From: an uncultured bacterium
GTDB lineage: Bacteria > Desulfobacterota > DSM-4660 > Desulfatiglandales > CALKZT01
DNA length: 40,602 nt
Assembly: GCA_938002815.1 (NCBI GenBank)
Contig: CALKZT010000096.1
Location: forward strand, 1 to 40,602
Reading direction: 5' to 3'
The translations under genes and the position numbers were made by a program. Position 1 is the stretch's first letter; the number at the start of each line of letters is the position of its first letter. This document shows, one piece after another, positions 8,049 to 16,500 of the stretch. The notes beneath the pieces were generated by a model. The model searched no databases. It saw nothing but the letters and a program-made list of their open reading frames with translations, and was not told where the DNA came from.

Positions 8049-9627
8049 CCCTTGTGGGGACGTGTTCCTTCAAAAACTCCTTTATCTCCTGGATTGTGAC
8101 CTCTTTTCTGTGAAAGATGCCTGCGGCCAAAGCTGCCTCTGCATCTGTCCTTTGAAAGACCTCGAGGAAGTGCTCTTTTTTACCTGCTCCGCTTGAGGCT
8201 ATGATAGGAATTGAGACACTCTCTGAGACAGCCCGGATCAACTCCAGATCAAATCCCCGATTTGTACCATCCCTATCTATGCAATTTAAGAGTATTTCTC
8301 CTGCCCCCAGATCCTCACAGACCTCTGCAAGGGTAATGGCATCCAAGTCCCTGCCTTCTCTGCCACCCTTTACTGTACACTGATACCAGCAATATCTCTC
8401 CCCATTGGGCCCCAATTCCTCTGTTTTGATGACCCTGTGTCTTACCCCCTTTGGGGAATCCACATATACCCTCTTTGGATCAATGGAGATCACCACTGCC
8501 TGACTACCATATACCCTTGCTATCTCCTCTATGGAGCTCTTGCCTGAAGGGCCATTTTGAAGCACCATTTCTGCAATCAATACCGCATCACTACCTATGG
8601 AGATCTTGTCAGCCCCTGATCTGAAATACTCGTGGGCCACATCCAGGGCAGTATAATACCGCCCGTCTTTATCCATATAGGGCCTGATACCCCCTCCTAC
8701 GGTAAGGGGAACGAATACGTTTTTGGAGGTCTCCTTTAAGACCTGAAGCATTGGCATATCCAAGAGGGGAAATTCCCTAAAGCCTGTGATATTCAAAAAG
8801 GTGATCTCATCTGCGCCATCCTCAAAATATCCCCTTGCCATCTCCACAGGCCTGCCCAAGTCCCTTACCTTTCTTTCCCTCTTGTCCCTCACGTCGTATT
8901 GATCGCCCTTGGTTACCACAAGCCGGCCTTCATCGTCAGTTCTCACATCTAAGCAGGCTATGATCCTTTTGGTGAGCTGTGTCCTCTTGGGTACATGCCT
9001 TGGCATCACCTCCCTGTTTCCCCCTTTTAGGAAGTTCTTTAACAGCAAAAGCCCGGCCTTTCCGCTCTTCTCCGGGTGGAATTGGGTTCCGATTACATTC
9101 CCCACCTGGATTGCACTTACAAAATCCTCACCATAATCTGTCTTTGTTAAGATCATCTCCTTATCTTCCGGGTCTACAAAATAGCTGTGGACAAAGTAGA
9201 AGTGCTCTTCACCAGAGAGCCCTTCAAATAGGGGGGAGGGCTTCATGGCCTTTATCCCGTTCCAGCCTATGTGTGGGACAGAAAGATTACCCTTGAATCT
9301 TCTCACATATCCCCTAAAGATACCAAGGCCCTTCTCCTGAGGGCTTTCTTCGCTACCTTCAAAAAGTACCTGTAGGCCTAAACAGATACCCCAAAAGGGC
9401 CTGTTTGCGAGGATGTAACGGCTCAATTCCTCCAAAACCCCCATCCTCTTTAGGGCCTTTATAATCTCCCCAAAGGAGCCTACACCTGGGAAGATGAGTT
9501 TTTCTGCCCTCTCTATGTCAGAGGGGCCTAAGACAAAGCTCACTTCCTCCCCAAGGCTTTTGATGGCATTTACCACGCTCCTCACATTCCCGGCGCCATA
9601 GTCCAATACGGTTACCATATTTTTCAT
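8041..9627 (-). CDS. hisHF: Imidazole glycerol phosphate synthase, fused glutaminase-cyclase (HisH-HisF)
   Basis: One 528-residue chain carrying both halves of IGP synthase (histidine pathway; also releases AICAR to purine synthesis). Residues about 4-202 are the HisH class-I glutamine amidotransferase: oxyanion and nucleophile region GICLGLQ with C82, and GTQFHPE with H184 and E186. After a short linker (about 203-218), residues 219-528 are the HisF barrel, with catalytic D227 (ACLDV) and D383 (SIDPKR). The HisF half carries extra segments typical of fungal and plant HIS7, such as DQYDVRDK, KVRDLGRPV, FRSGADKISIGSDAV, NGERYCWYQCTVKGGREGRD and ILLNCIDRDGTN. Most bacteria have separate hisH and hisF with a shorter HisF. 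The gene stands alone, with no other his genes around. Confidence 0.95.
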   Translation of the reverse strand: MKNMVTVLDYGAGNVRSVVNAIKSLGEEVSFVLGPSDIERAEKLIFPGVGSFGEIIKALKRMGVLEELSRYILANRPFWGICLGLQVLFEGSEESPQEKGLGIFRGYVRRFKGNLSVPHIGWNGIKAMKPSPLFEGLSGEEHFYFVHSYFVDPEDKEMILTKTDYGEDFVSAIQVGNVIGTQFHPEKSGKAGLLLLKNFLKGGNREVMPRHVPKRTQLTKRIIACLDVRTDDEGRLVVTKGDQYDVRDKRERKVRDLGRPVEMARGYFEDGADEITFLNITGFREFPLLDMPMLQVLKETSKNVFVPLTVGGGIRPYMDKDGRYYTALDVAHEYFRSGADKISIGSDAVLIAEMVLQNGPSGKSSIEEIARVYGSQAVVISIDPKRVYVDSPKGVRHRVIKTEELGPNGERYCWYQCTVKGGREGRDLDAITLAEVCEDLGAGEILLNCIDRDGTNRGFDLELIRAVSESVSIPIIASSGAGKKEHFLEVFQRTDAEAALAAGIFHRKEVTIQEIKEFLKEHVPTRVN

Positions 9628-9646
9628 GCTCCTTCTTTTGGCTTAG

Positions 9647-9675
9647 GGGGATATTATCCCCAAAATTTGGGATAA
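9647..9675. promoter_or_regulatory. Compound inverted repeat upstream of hisHF (operator-like)
   Basis: Three alternating copies of one half-site lie 20-48 bp upstream of the hisHF start: GGGGATA (9647-9653), TATCCCC (9655-9661) and GGGATAA (9669-9675). The first two form a perfect 7-bp palindrome with a 1-bp centre. The second and third form a 7-bp palindrome (TTATCCC/GGGATAA) around an 8-bp spacer. Such an arrangement suits a dimeric repressor, or a short RNA hairpin in the hisHF 5' leader. No regulator is identified. Confidence 0.35.
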
Positions 9676-9744
9676 GGCAATCCCAGAGACCTGAAGTGAG
9701 AAATAGACGGATCCAATTATGTGGGGAGAGCGTCGGTATGATAC

Positions 9745-9774
9745 TTGACTTGAGGATCTGTTTGGTTTTAGGAT
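9745..9774 (+). promoter_or_regulatory. Possible sigma-70 promoter for the LPS glycosyltransferase genes
   Basis: TTGACT at 9745-9750 (five of six matches to the -35 consensus), an 18-bp spacer and TAGGAT at 9769-9774 (four of six to the -10). Transcription would begin near 9781, about 35 nt before the GT2 start. Nothing else in the 188-bp gap looks better. Confidence 0.4.
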
Positions 9775-9815
9775 TCTATGTTCAATAAACTTAATTATGA
9801 ACCGATGTAGGAAGA

Positions 9816-10631
9816 ATGACTAATTTAAAGGTATCTTTAATAGTTACTACATATAACTGGCCAGAGGCCTTGAGGATCGTGTTAGAATCTATTTTGAGGC
9901 AGACAGTATTGCCTTATGAGATTATTATTGCAGATGATGGATCTGATGAAGATACTGCCAAGATAATAAGAGATATCCTTTTAAAGTGCAAAATCAAATG
10001 GCAACATGTTTGGCATCCCGATGAGGGAGTGAGACAATCAAGAATAAAAAATCTTGCAGTTAGCAGATCTTCTGGTGAATATTTAGTTTTCATCGATCAT
10101 GATGTTCCACTTCATAGGGATTTTCTAAGGGATCATATCTTATTTGCAGAAGAGGGGACATTTTTGCAAGGGAAACGAGTCTTGCTCTCAAAGGAGCTTA
10201 CTCATAAGATTTTGAATGGCGGGTATAGAGCTGTCAGCAATCTCTCTTTTTATACAAAGGGCCTAAAGAACAGAAAAAATTGCTTAAGATATCTGCCTCT
10301 TGCCCGTATGTTTTCAAGGAAGAGAAGTTTTCAAACGTCTCTTCGTGGCTGTAATCTTTCGTTATTTAGAAAGGACTTTTTAGAGGTGGACGGATTCGAT
10401 GAGATCTATGACCGTTCATGGGGTAGAGAGGACTCAGATATCTGTTATAGGTTGTTCCATAAAGGGGTGAAGGTAAAAAACTTATGGTTCTGTGCCCTTC
10501 AATATCACCTCTGGCACCCAGTGGTCAGAGACTGGGAGAGAGAAAGGCTTGACAGACAGCTTAGGGAGGTACTGTGGGAAGGGAGGATCCTTGCCCTAAA
10601 GGGCCTCAGCCGTTTGAATCAGGATTATTAG
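9816..10631 (+). CDS. Glycosyltransferase family 2 with galactosyltransferase-like C-terminal part
   Basis: A 271-residue GT-A fold enzyme. The N-terminal part has the GT2 nucleotide-binding pattern: VSLIVTTYNWP, IIIADDGSDE, and the metal-binding DxD equivalent IDHD at about 93-96. The C-terminal part (RGCNLSLFRKDFLEVDGFDE, then WGREDSDICYRL) matches the Glyco_transf_7C type, where the ED pair is catalytic. Similar proteins build LPS core or O-chains. An AGGAAG lies just ahead of the ATG. The gene is AT-richer than those before it and heads a three-gene plus-strand set with a ligase and another GT2. The sugar donor and acceptor are unknown. Confidence 0.85.
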   Translation: MTNLKVSLIVTTYNWPEALRIVLESILRQTVLPYEIIIADDGSDEDTAKIIRDILLKCKIKWQHVWHPDEGVRQSRIKNLAVSRSSGEYLVFIDHDVPLHRDFLRDHILFAEEGTFLQGKRVLLSKELTHKILNGGYRAVSNLSFYTKGLKNRKNCLRYLPLARMFSRKRSFQTSLRGCNLSLFRKDFLEVDGFDEIYDRSWGREDSDICYRLFHKGVKVKNLWFCALQYHLWHPVVRDWERERLDRQLREVLWEGRILALKGLSRLNQDY

Positions 10632-10695
10632 ACTCCTCTATGGGGAGAAGGGGTAGAAGATAGTTACGGACAATGGACTTGCGCTCCCATTCACA

Positions 10696-12033
10696 ATGGG
10701 TAAGATTAGTCAGCTCAAGTTCTTATGGGTGGAAAGGGTGTCCACAGGGGGACCATATTTAAATATACTCAGTCTCAAAGACTACCATAGAATTCTTATC
10801 GATCCCTTTTGGGGAAAAGGAAAGGTCTATTTGATCATTTTTGCACTCATCGGTTTAGGTTTTTTTCTGATGCCTTTAGGCACATCTCCTTCTTTGATCT
10901 CTCTTTTTATTGCTTTAATAGCTTCAATTTTTACAGGCAAATTTTTTAATGTAAAGGAGCTTTTTAGGTCTAAATGGTTTTTAAGCATTTTTTTTGTTGT
11001 AATCCTCCATTGGATTGCAGTTTTATACACTGAAGATAATTTAGGATTTAGTTTTAAATATGCCTCCAAAACCTATTACTGGCTCTTTGCTCTACTAATT
11101 GCATCTATTGGTCTAAATAAAAAGCAGCTTGAGGCCATTATCCTGCTATTCTTGCTTGCACTTGCAATCAATGCCTTTATAGGCATCTTTCAATTCCTTG
11201 GAATTTTACCGCCGAAGTACAACTGGTATACAGGGCTACCAAGGGGTTACAATTCCTTAAGCCTCTATTTGGTATTGGGGATTATGGTCTCTTCTGTTGG
11301 ATTCTACCTTAGTAGTAATGGTGCGCAAAAGGCAATGTATTTAGCATTCTATCTTTTGTATTTAGTCCATCTGATATTGCTTGAAGGTAGGACCGGTTAC
11401 TTTGTCTGTATTTTGCTATTCCCCTTTTCCATAATTAACATCATGGGTGGCAATGAAAGGGCCCATCTATTTTTGCTCATCGCCTTAATCATTCTGGGCC
11501 TCTTTATACTATCCCCTGTGGTGCAGAAAAGGCTTTCCCTTACCCTGGATGAGCTCGCCTATCACCTAAACGCCAGCCCCGATAAGGCTTGGGGGAGGGA
11601 GTATACGGCATACCAGGATAGGTTCTATATGTGGAAAGGTGCCTGGGATGTCTTTAAGAGTAGCCCCCTTATAGGAGCTGGCACCGGAGGTTATTCCTCT
11701 GCCCTAAAAAGGATAAGACCTGATGGAGATCCCATTATTTCACATCCCCATAATAATCTATTTTACCTTTTGGCCAACTTTGGTATCGTAGGATTTGCTC
11801 TATTTTTATTTTTCTTTTGGTACCAGCTAAAGTTGGCCTTGCCTTTTAGAAAAGATTTTGCTGGATCGTTTGTCTTCTATGCTTATATTGTAATTTTATT
11901 AGGTGGGGTTTTCAATACAACAATTTTGGATTCTGGCACACTTATGTTAATTTCTTTGGCTACCGGAATGAATGGTTTAATCCAAAATATCGCTAATAAT
12001 TCTAAGATTAAAAGTACTTCGTATGAGAGCTAA
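10696..12033 (+). CDS. O-antigen ligase / Wzy-type polymerase family membrane protein
   Basis: A 445-residue polytopic inner-membrane protein with about ten to twelve hydrophobic helices. The large periplasmic loop bears Wzy_C/WaaL signatures: LEGRTGYF (about 229-236), DRFYMWKGAW (about 311-320), IGAGTGGY, and HPHNNLFYLLANFG with a candidate catalytic His. WaaL ligases join O-antigen from undecaprenyl diphosphate to lipid A-core in the periplasm, while Wzy enzymes polymerise O-units. Sequence alone does not separate the two. The ATG at 10696 has no good Shine-Dalgarno; the in-frame GTG at 10729 is an alternative. The gene is AT-rich and overlaps the next gene by 11 nt. Confidence 0.85.
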   Translation: MGKISQLKFLWVERVSTGGPYLNILSLKDYHRILIDPFWGKGKVYLIIFALIGLGFFLMPLGTSPSLISLFIALIASIFTGKFFNVKELFRSKWFLSIFFVVILHWIAVLYTEDNLGFSFKYASKTYYWLFALLIASIGLNKKQLEAIILLFLLALAINAFIGIFQFLGILPPKYNWYTGLPRGYNSLSLYLVLGIMVSSVGFYLSSNGAQKAMYLAFYLLYLVHLILLEGRTGYFVCILLFPFSIINIMGGNERAHLFLLIALIILGLFILSPVVQKRLSLTLDELAYHLNASPDKAWGREYTAYQDRFYMWKGAWDVFKSSPLIGAGTGGYSSALKRIRPDGDPIISHPHNNLFYLLANFGIVGFALFLFFFWYQLKLALPFRKDFAGSFVFYAYIVILLGGVFNTTILDSGTLMLISLATGMNGLIQNIANNSKIKSTSYES

Positions 12034-12799
12034 AATATCTGCCTACATCCCAACATTAAACGAAGAAGAAAAAATAGTAGAAGCAATTCAGAGTGTGTTA
12101 TGGGCAGATGAGATTATTGTGGTTGACTCTTATAGTACTGATAGAACTGTTGAATTATCTAAGCTATTAGGTGCAAAAGTAATTCAGACCGAATTTAGAG
12201 GCTTTGGGAACTTGCGGAATTTTGCTATAGAAAACTGCTCTTATGATTGGATCCTGAGCCTTGATGCAGATGAGAGGTGTACAGAGGGCGTCAAAGAGGA
12301 GATAGAAAAGATCCTATCTGAAAAGGATACGTTAGATGCCTACTTTATACCCAGGAAAAATTTTTTCTTTGGGAAGGAAATTATCCATTCCGGATTTTAT
12401 CCCGACTACAGACAGCCCCAGTTGTTCAAGAAAGGGGTGTTGAGATTTACCGATGAACCGGTCCATGAGTCCTACTCGATAATTTCAGACAAACCTGTGG
12501 GCTACCTTTCCTCGGCCATAATCCAAATACCCTATAGAAACTTAGAGGAGCTCTTGGCCAAGGCCAATAGGTATTCCACCTTAGGTGCAGAGAAGTTATC
12601 TGCCAGAGGGGTTCGGCCTGGCCTCTCAAAGGCCCTGTTTCATGGCCTCTGGAGCTTTTTCCATTTGTACATCCTGAAAAGGGGCTTCTTAGATGGATGG
12701 CCTGGCTTCTTGATAGCCCTGGGAAACTTCGAGGGGACCTTTTATAAATATGCGAAACACTATGAGAGGAGCAAAGGCCTTCTGAAAAAAGGGCTATAG
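12023..12799 (+). CDS. Glycosyltransferase family 2, WaaE/KdtX-like
   Basis: A 258-residue GT2 enzyme resembling WaaE/KdtX-type LPS core transferases. Visible features are SAYIPTLNEEEKI, ADEIIVVDSYSTDRT, SLDADER (DxD at about 84-86) and the FRGFGNLRN segment that binds the acceptor side. The ending KGFLDGWPGF-like stretch (RGFLDGWPGFLIAL) is typical of this group and probably lies at the membrane. The start overlaps the ligase gene by 11 nt, so both are probably co-translated. The stop overlaps the end of the convergent GT4 gene by 6 nt. Probable role: addition of a core sugar in lipopolysaccharide. Confidence 0.86.
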   Translation: MRAKISAYIPTLNEEEKIVEAIQSVLWADEIIVVDSYSTDRTVELSKLLGAKVIQTEFRGFGNLRNFAIENCSYDWILSLDADERCTEGVKEEIEKILSEKDTLDAYFIPRKNFFFGKEIIHSGFYPDYRQPQLFKKGVLRFTDEPVHESYSIISDKPVGYLSSAIIQIPYRNLEELLAKANRYSTLGAEKLSARGVRPGLSKALFHGLWSFFHLYILKRGFLDGWPGFLIALGNFEGTFYKYAKHYERSKGLLKKGL

Positions 12800-13957
12800 G
12801 TTTTCTCTCTTTCTCTCTACTACCTCCTGATAGACTGAAAGGGTCTCCTTGTAGACAGAATCCCAGTTGAGCCTCTCTGCTAAGGCCCTGCCTTTTTGGG
12901 AGAGGGCCGAGGAGATATCCCTTTGGGAAAGGGAGAGAAGGGCACTTTTTACCTCGTAGGGATCAAGGGGGTTTTTTATGAGGATGGCCTCACCTGCCTT
13001 AATGTGCTCCGAAGCCCCGCAGAATTGTGCTTCACTCATGGCCACTGGCAGACCATGGGCCATTGCCTCAATGGGTACCAAAGGAGAGGGGTCTGAAAGT
13101 GTTGGGAGGATGAGTGCATCTGAAATCCCATAGAGGAAATGAGGGTCTTTTACCAACCCCAAGAATCTCACCCTCCCTTCTAACCCATAATTCCTGACCT
13201 TCTCCCTGTAATCTCTTAGCCTTCCTCCTCCATCCCCCACCACCAGAAGTTTGGAATTGGGATCCTCGAGGATGGAAAAGGCATAGAGCAAGGTATCTAA
13301 TCCTTTTCTCTTAAACTCGCTACCTACGAATAGATAAACGGTATCATCAGGCTCAACGCCGTATCTTCTGCGCATCTCTCCCTTTTCTTTGGGAGTTAGA
13401 GGGCTAAGTTTATCCGAAATCTCTACCCCAGGGTATATTATCCTAAAGCTGGAATTTTTTAAGCCATAATTGTTGATCACATTTTCCATTACATTTTCTG
13501 ATACTGCTATGAAAAACTTATTTGAGTCGTATCTAAATTGAATCCACTCTAAAAGCAGCCAGGCAATCTTTCTTATACTAAAAATAGTTGTCAAAGTTTT
13601 AATGGCTTTTAAAATACCTTTTTTATTAGTTAGGTAGGATCTAAAACAAGGCGAATGTATGGTCATTATATCAAACTTAAAGATCTTTTCATGGGTATGG
13701 ACAATATCAAATCTCTCTTTTTCTATGGCTTTCATGCAATTTAAAGAAAAAATCCATTGCTTTAACCAGGTAGGTCTATTTATAGGATTTTTAAGCTTGT
13801 GAAATATTATCTTTTCTTCAGAATGAAAGTCCCATTCGTGGGCAAATACATGAACTTCGTGATCTCTTGCAATCCTTCTTGTAAGTTCATAAGCATACCT
13901 CTCTGCACCTCCTGTAGTTACAAATCTTTTTATAATTACTGCGACTCTAAGTTTCAT
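12794..13957 (-). CDS. Glycosyltransferase family 4 (WaaG-like)
   Basis: A 387-residue GT-B enzyme. The N-terminal half opens with VAVIIKRFVTTGGAERYAYEL, the usual glycine-rich acceptor-domain loop. The C-terminal half has VGSEFKRKGLDTLL, and the GT4 donor-site pattern near residues 293-301 (PSPLVPIEAMAHGLP, with EAMAHG in place of the more common E(x7)E spacing). It resembles WaaG/PimB-like transferases that extend LPS core. Its N-terminal coding part is AT-rich, like the adjacent glycan genes. It lies 33 nt downstream of the LolB-like gene on the same strand, so it may be the last gene of the surA-led operon. Confidence 0.86.
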   Translation of the reverse strand: MKLRVAVIIKRFVTTGGAERYAYELTRRIARDHEVHVFAHEWDFHSEEKIIFHKLKNPINRPTWLKQWIFSLNCMKAIEKERFDIVHTHEKIFKFDIMTIHSPCFRSYLTNKKGILKAIKTLTTIFSIRKIAWLLLEWIQFRYDSNKFFIAVSENVMENVINNYGLKNSSFRIIYPGVEISDKLSPLTPKEKGEMRRRYGVEPDDTVYLFVGSEFKRKGLDTLLYAFSILEDPNSKLLVVGDGGGRLRDYREKVRNYGLEGRVRFLGLVKDPHFLYGISDALILPTLSDPSPLVPIEAMAHGLPVAMSEAQFCGASEHIKAGEAILIKNPLDPYEVKSALLSLSQRDISSALSQKGRALAERLNWDSVYKETLSVYQEVVERKRENL

Positions 13958-13990
13958 AGCACAAAAGCTGAAAATGCTATAAGGATGTGA

Positions 13991-14761
13991 TCATTTAAGG
14001 TCATCTAAGGTTTTTAGGACGAAATTGGGTGGGATCATTTCAGAAAATATCTCTTGTCCGGTCTCTATTCCCTCTCTTAGCTCTTCCAGATTAAATTCAA
14101 ATTGTGGCCCTAAATTGTCCATCTCCAGCCTCACCAGATTTCCAGGCCAGTCAATTTCACCCTTTGTAAAAAAGAGAATAGAATAATTAGCCTCAGGATT
14201 GGGATCCTTCATCCTCAGGAGCTCCTTTTCGATAATTAGAAGCCTTTCACACCCCCCTTTTTTTGATACAAGAAGGCTATTGGGTAGAGGTCCTTTGTCA
14301 AAGTCTTTGGGTCCCACAAAGACTGGTCTTCCGTACAATATGGATACCAGATCACCTCTGGCCAAAGTCACTCCGAATATTTTCGTCTCCCTCTCACAAG
14401 AACCCTTCCCTAAGTAGGCCACCCTCTGGGTGAAATCTATAATGGTCCAGTCTTCATCCTGTACCACTATGGTCATTAAGGGGACTATCTTTCTCTTGTA
14501 GACCTCCATCCTAAGGGCAAAGGGACTCATCCTCACCACAGCACTTATATCCAACTCCTCTGAGAGGTTTAGTCCCCTGATCCTAAGGGTTCCAAAAGAG
14601 ACAAAGGTAATGGGATTTCGGGTGAGGGCATCTATTCTCTTATAGAGCTCCTGATCAGGGAGGATCTCCACAGGTCTTAGGGAGGCGCAGCCAAGAAGGG
14701 AAAGGAGGGCAAAGATTCCCATGAGCTGCCAGGGATGCCTGCCACGAAGGTATGGTCTCAT
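13991..14761 (-). CDS. Outer-membrane lipoprotein, LolB/DUF4292-like
   Basis: A 256-residue predicted lipoprotein. The N-terminus has basic residues, then a hydrophobic stretch ending in a lipobox (LSLLGC, Cys25), so lipid attachment is expected. The remainder is rich in beta-strand-like segments. It resembles the LolB/DUF4292 half-barrel fold that carries lipoproteins to the outer membrane (strand containing ALRMEVYKRKIVPLMTI). The ATG overlaps the TPR stop by 4 nt (ATGA), showing translational coupling. The family assignment is from pattern only and moderately sure. What it carries is unknown. Confidence 0.62.
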   Translation of the reverse strand: MRPYLRGRHPWQLMGIFALLSLLGCASLRPVEILPDQELYKRIDALTRNPITFVSFGTLRIRGLNLSEELDISAVVRMSPFALRMEVYKRKIVPLMTIVVQDEDWTIIDFTQRVAYLGKGSCERETKIFGVTLARGDLVSILYGRPVFVGPKDFDKGPLPNSLLVSKKGGCERLLIIEKELLRMKDPNPEANYSILFFTKGEIDWPGNLVRLEMDNLGPQFEFNLEELREGIETGQEIFSEMIPPNFVLKTLDDLK

Positions 14762-16500
14762 CTGCCTTTGACTCTTTGAATTGCCCTCAATATCTTAGAG
14801 CGTTCAGGGGTGCCCAAATTGAGGGACCTCTGGTAGTGCCTCAGGGCCCTCCTTTTGTCGCCCAACCTTTCGTAAAGCTCTCCTAAATGTTCCTGTATGG
14901 TGGGGTCATTGGGCTCCAGCTCAGCCGCTTGGAGGAGGTATTTCTTTGCCTTTTCCATATCCCCTAATCTAAAATATACCCAACCTAAGCTATCTATGAT
15001 ATAACCACTACCTGGTTTAAGCTTTAGTGCCTTTTTTATTAGTTGGAGTGCTTCATTAAGATTCTTGCCTTCGTCTGCATATGTGTAGCCAATATAATTT
15101 AAGGCGTCAGCATGAGCTTTATTTTTTTGGAGGATCTTGTTCATAATTTCTATTGCCTTAGACTTCTGATTTTTTTTGTCGTAAATTATACCAAGTCTAT
15201 AGAGGAGTTCCTCATTTTCCCCAAGCAATTCCAACCCTTTTAATAAGATATTTTTGGCACTATCAAACCCCTCTTTATTTTCTAATAGAAAACTTCCGAT
15301 GACATAGAATTGCAAATCATTTTTAAGTTTGTCCTCATTTCCAAAAAGTAAATCTAATGCCTCATCATATCTTTTTTCATTTGCAAGTAATTTGCAAGCC
15401 TCGTATATAGAACTTGGATACAATTCAGAATCTTCTACAAATGACAAAAATATATCCAGTGCCTTATCCCTCATATTGGCACCTTCATAACCTATTCCAA
15501 GAAGGTACCTGATCCTATCGTCGCTGGGATCTTCGTTTAATAGATCATCAAAGACCTCTATTGCCTCTTTGAATCTTTTGGTTTGAAGGAACAAGGACCC
15601 CAAAAGCCTTTTGTAACTTGGCGATAACTTTGCCTGTGCCTTTAGGTAATTAATCTGTTCTTCTATGGCCTTTTCGTCTTTTAGCCTTATGCAGATGTTG
15701 ATATATCTTTCCCTGAGTCTCACGTCATTGGGATTCGTCTCCAACATCTGAATTAATAAATCTTTGGCCTCTTGGTACCTTCCTTTGTATTCATAGATGT
15801 TTAAAAGATCTAAATAGATGTTGGGTAGGTTCACATCTGAGTTTATCAGATCAAGGAGTGTCTCTTCGGCCTCTTCTAATCTATCCATATCCATGAGAAC
15901 CTTTGCTCTATAATATCTTGCAAGACTTAAATCAGGCCTTTTTTCAATTAGTTTGTCTAAGATACCTAATGCCTCTTCTGGTCTATCCTGTTTCATCAGT
16001 AATCCCAAAAGGATGGATGCAACTCTTTCGTTTGCAGGATTTAGATTGAAAGCCTTTTGATAATATTCATTTGCCTTTTCATAATCCTGCTTGACCATAT
16101 ATAGATCTGCTATTTGAACATAAGCATCGGTATATTCATTATTTATCTCCAATGCTCGCCTAGCATATAGAAGGGCTTCTTCAATATCTCCCTTCTCTTT
16201 TAGAAGGGAAGACATGAAAAGGTTTAGGTAAGCTGAATCAGGATCTTTTATTAACGCCTGGTAAATATGTGCTTTTGCTGTATCAATATCCCCTTTTAAA
16301 TATGCCATTTGTGCAGTTATAGTATGGGCATATGCATCCCCTACAGGTTCTTTTTTCTGCTTAGGCCTTTCCTGAACGTTCACTTTAGCCATTTCTGCAC
16401 AACCTATGGGCAGAACCGATAAGGCCACGGTTACGATTAAGAAGGCAAGAATTCCCTTTGGTCTTAAGGTGTGTTGCCTCTTTGGGTAGTTAGCTGACAA
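14758..16500 (-). CDS. TPR-repeat lipoprotein
   Basis: A 580-residue protein made almost entirely of tetratricopeptide repeats (about a dozen 34-residue units from residue 50 to 575). Typical W/L-G-Y-A-F-A-P positions are visible, for example in AYVQIADLYMVKQDYEKANE. The N-terminus carries a signal with a lipobox ending at LPIGC (Cys34), so it is probably a membrane-anchored periplasmic or outer-membrane scaffold. Similar TPR lipoproteins assist envelope assembly or exopolysaccharide secretion. The start overlaps the rpoH end by 11 nt. Its central portion is AT-richer than its neighbours. No enzymatic domain is visible. Confidence 0.85.
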   Translation of the reverse strand: MSANYPKRQHTLRPKGILAFLIVTVALSVLPIGCAEMAKVNVQERPKQKKEPVGDAYAHTITAQMAYLKGDIDTAKAHIYQALIKDPDSAYLNLFMSSLLKEKGDIEEALLYARRALEINNEYTDAYVQIADLYMVKQDYEKANEYYQKAFNLNPANERVASILLGLLMKQDRPEEALGILDKLIEKRPDLSLARYYRAKVLMDMDRLEEAEETLLDLINSDVNLPNIYLDLLNIYEYKGRYQEAKDLLIQMLETNPNDVRLRERYINICIRLKDEKAIEEQINYLKAQAKLSPSYKRLLGSLFLQTKRFKEAIEVFDDLLNEDPSDDRIRYLLGIGYEGANMRDKALDIFLSFVEDSELYPSSIYEACKLLANEKRYDEALDLLFGNEDKLKNDLQFYVIGSFLLENKEGFDSAKNILLKGLELLGENEELLYRLGIIYDKKNQKSKAIEIMNKILQKNKAHADALNYIGYTYADEGKNLNEALQLIKKALKLKPGSGYIIDSLGWVYFRLGDMEKAKKYLLQAAELEPNDPTIQEHLGELYERLGDKRRALRHYQRSLNLGTPERSKILRAIQRVKGR

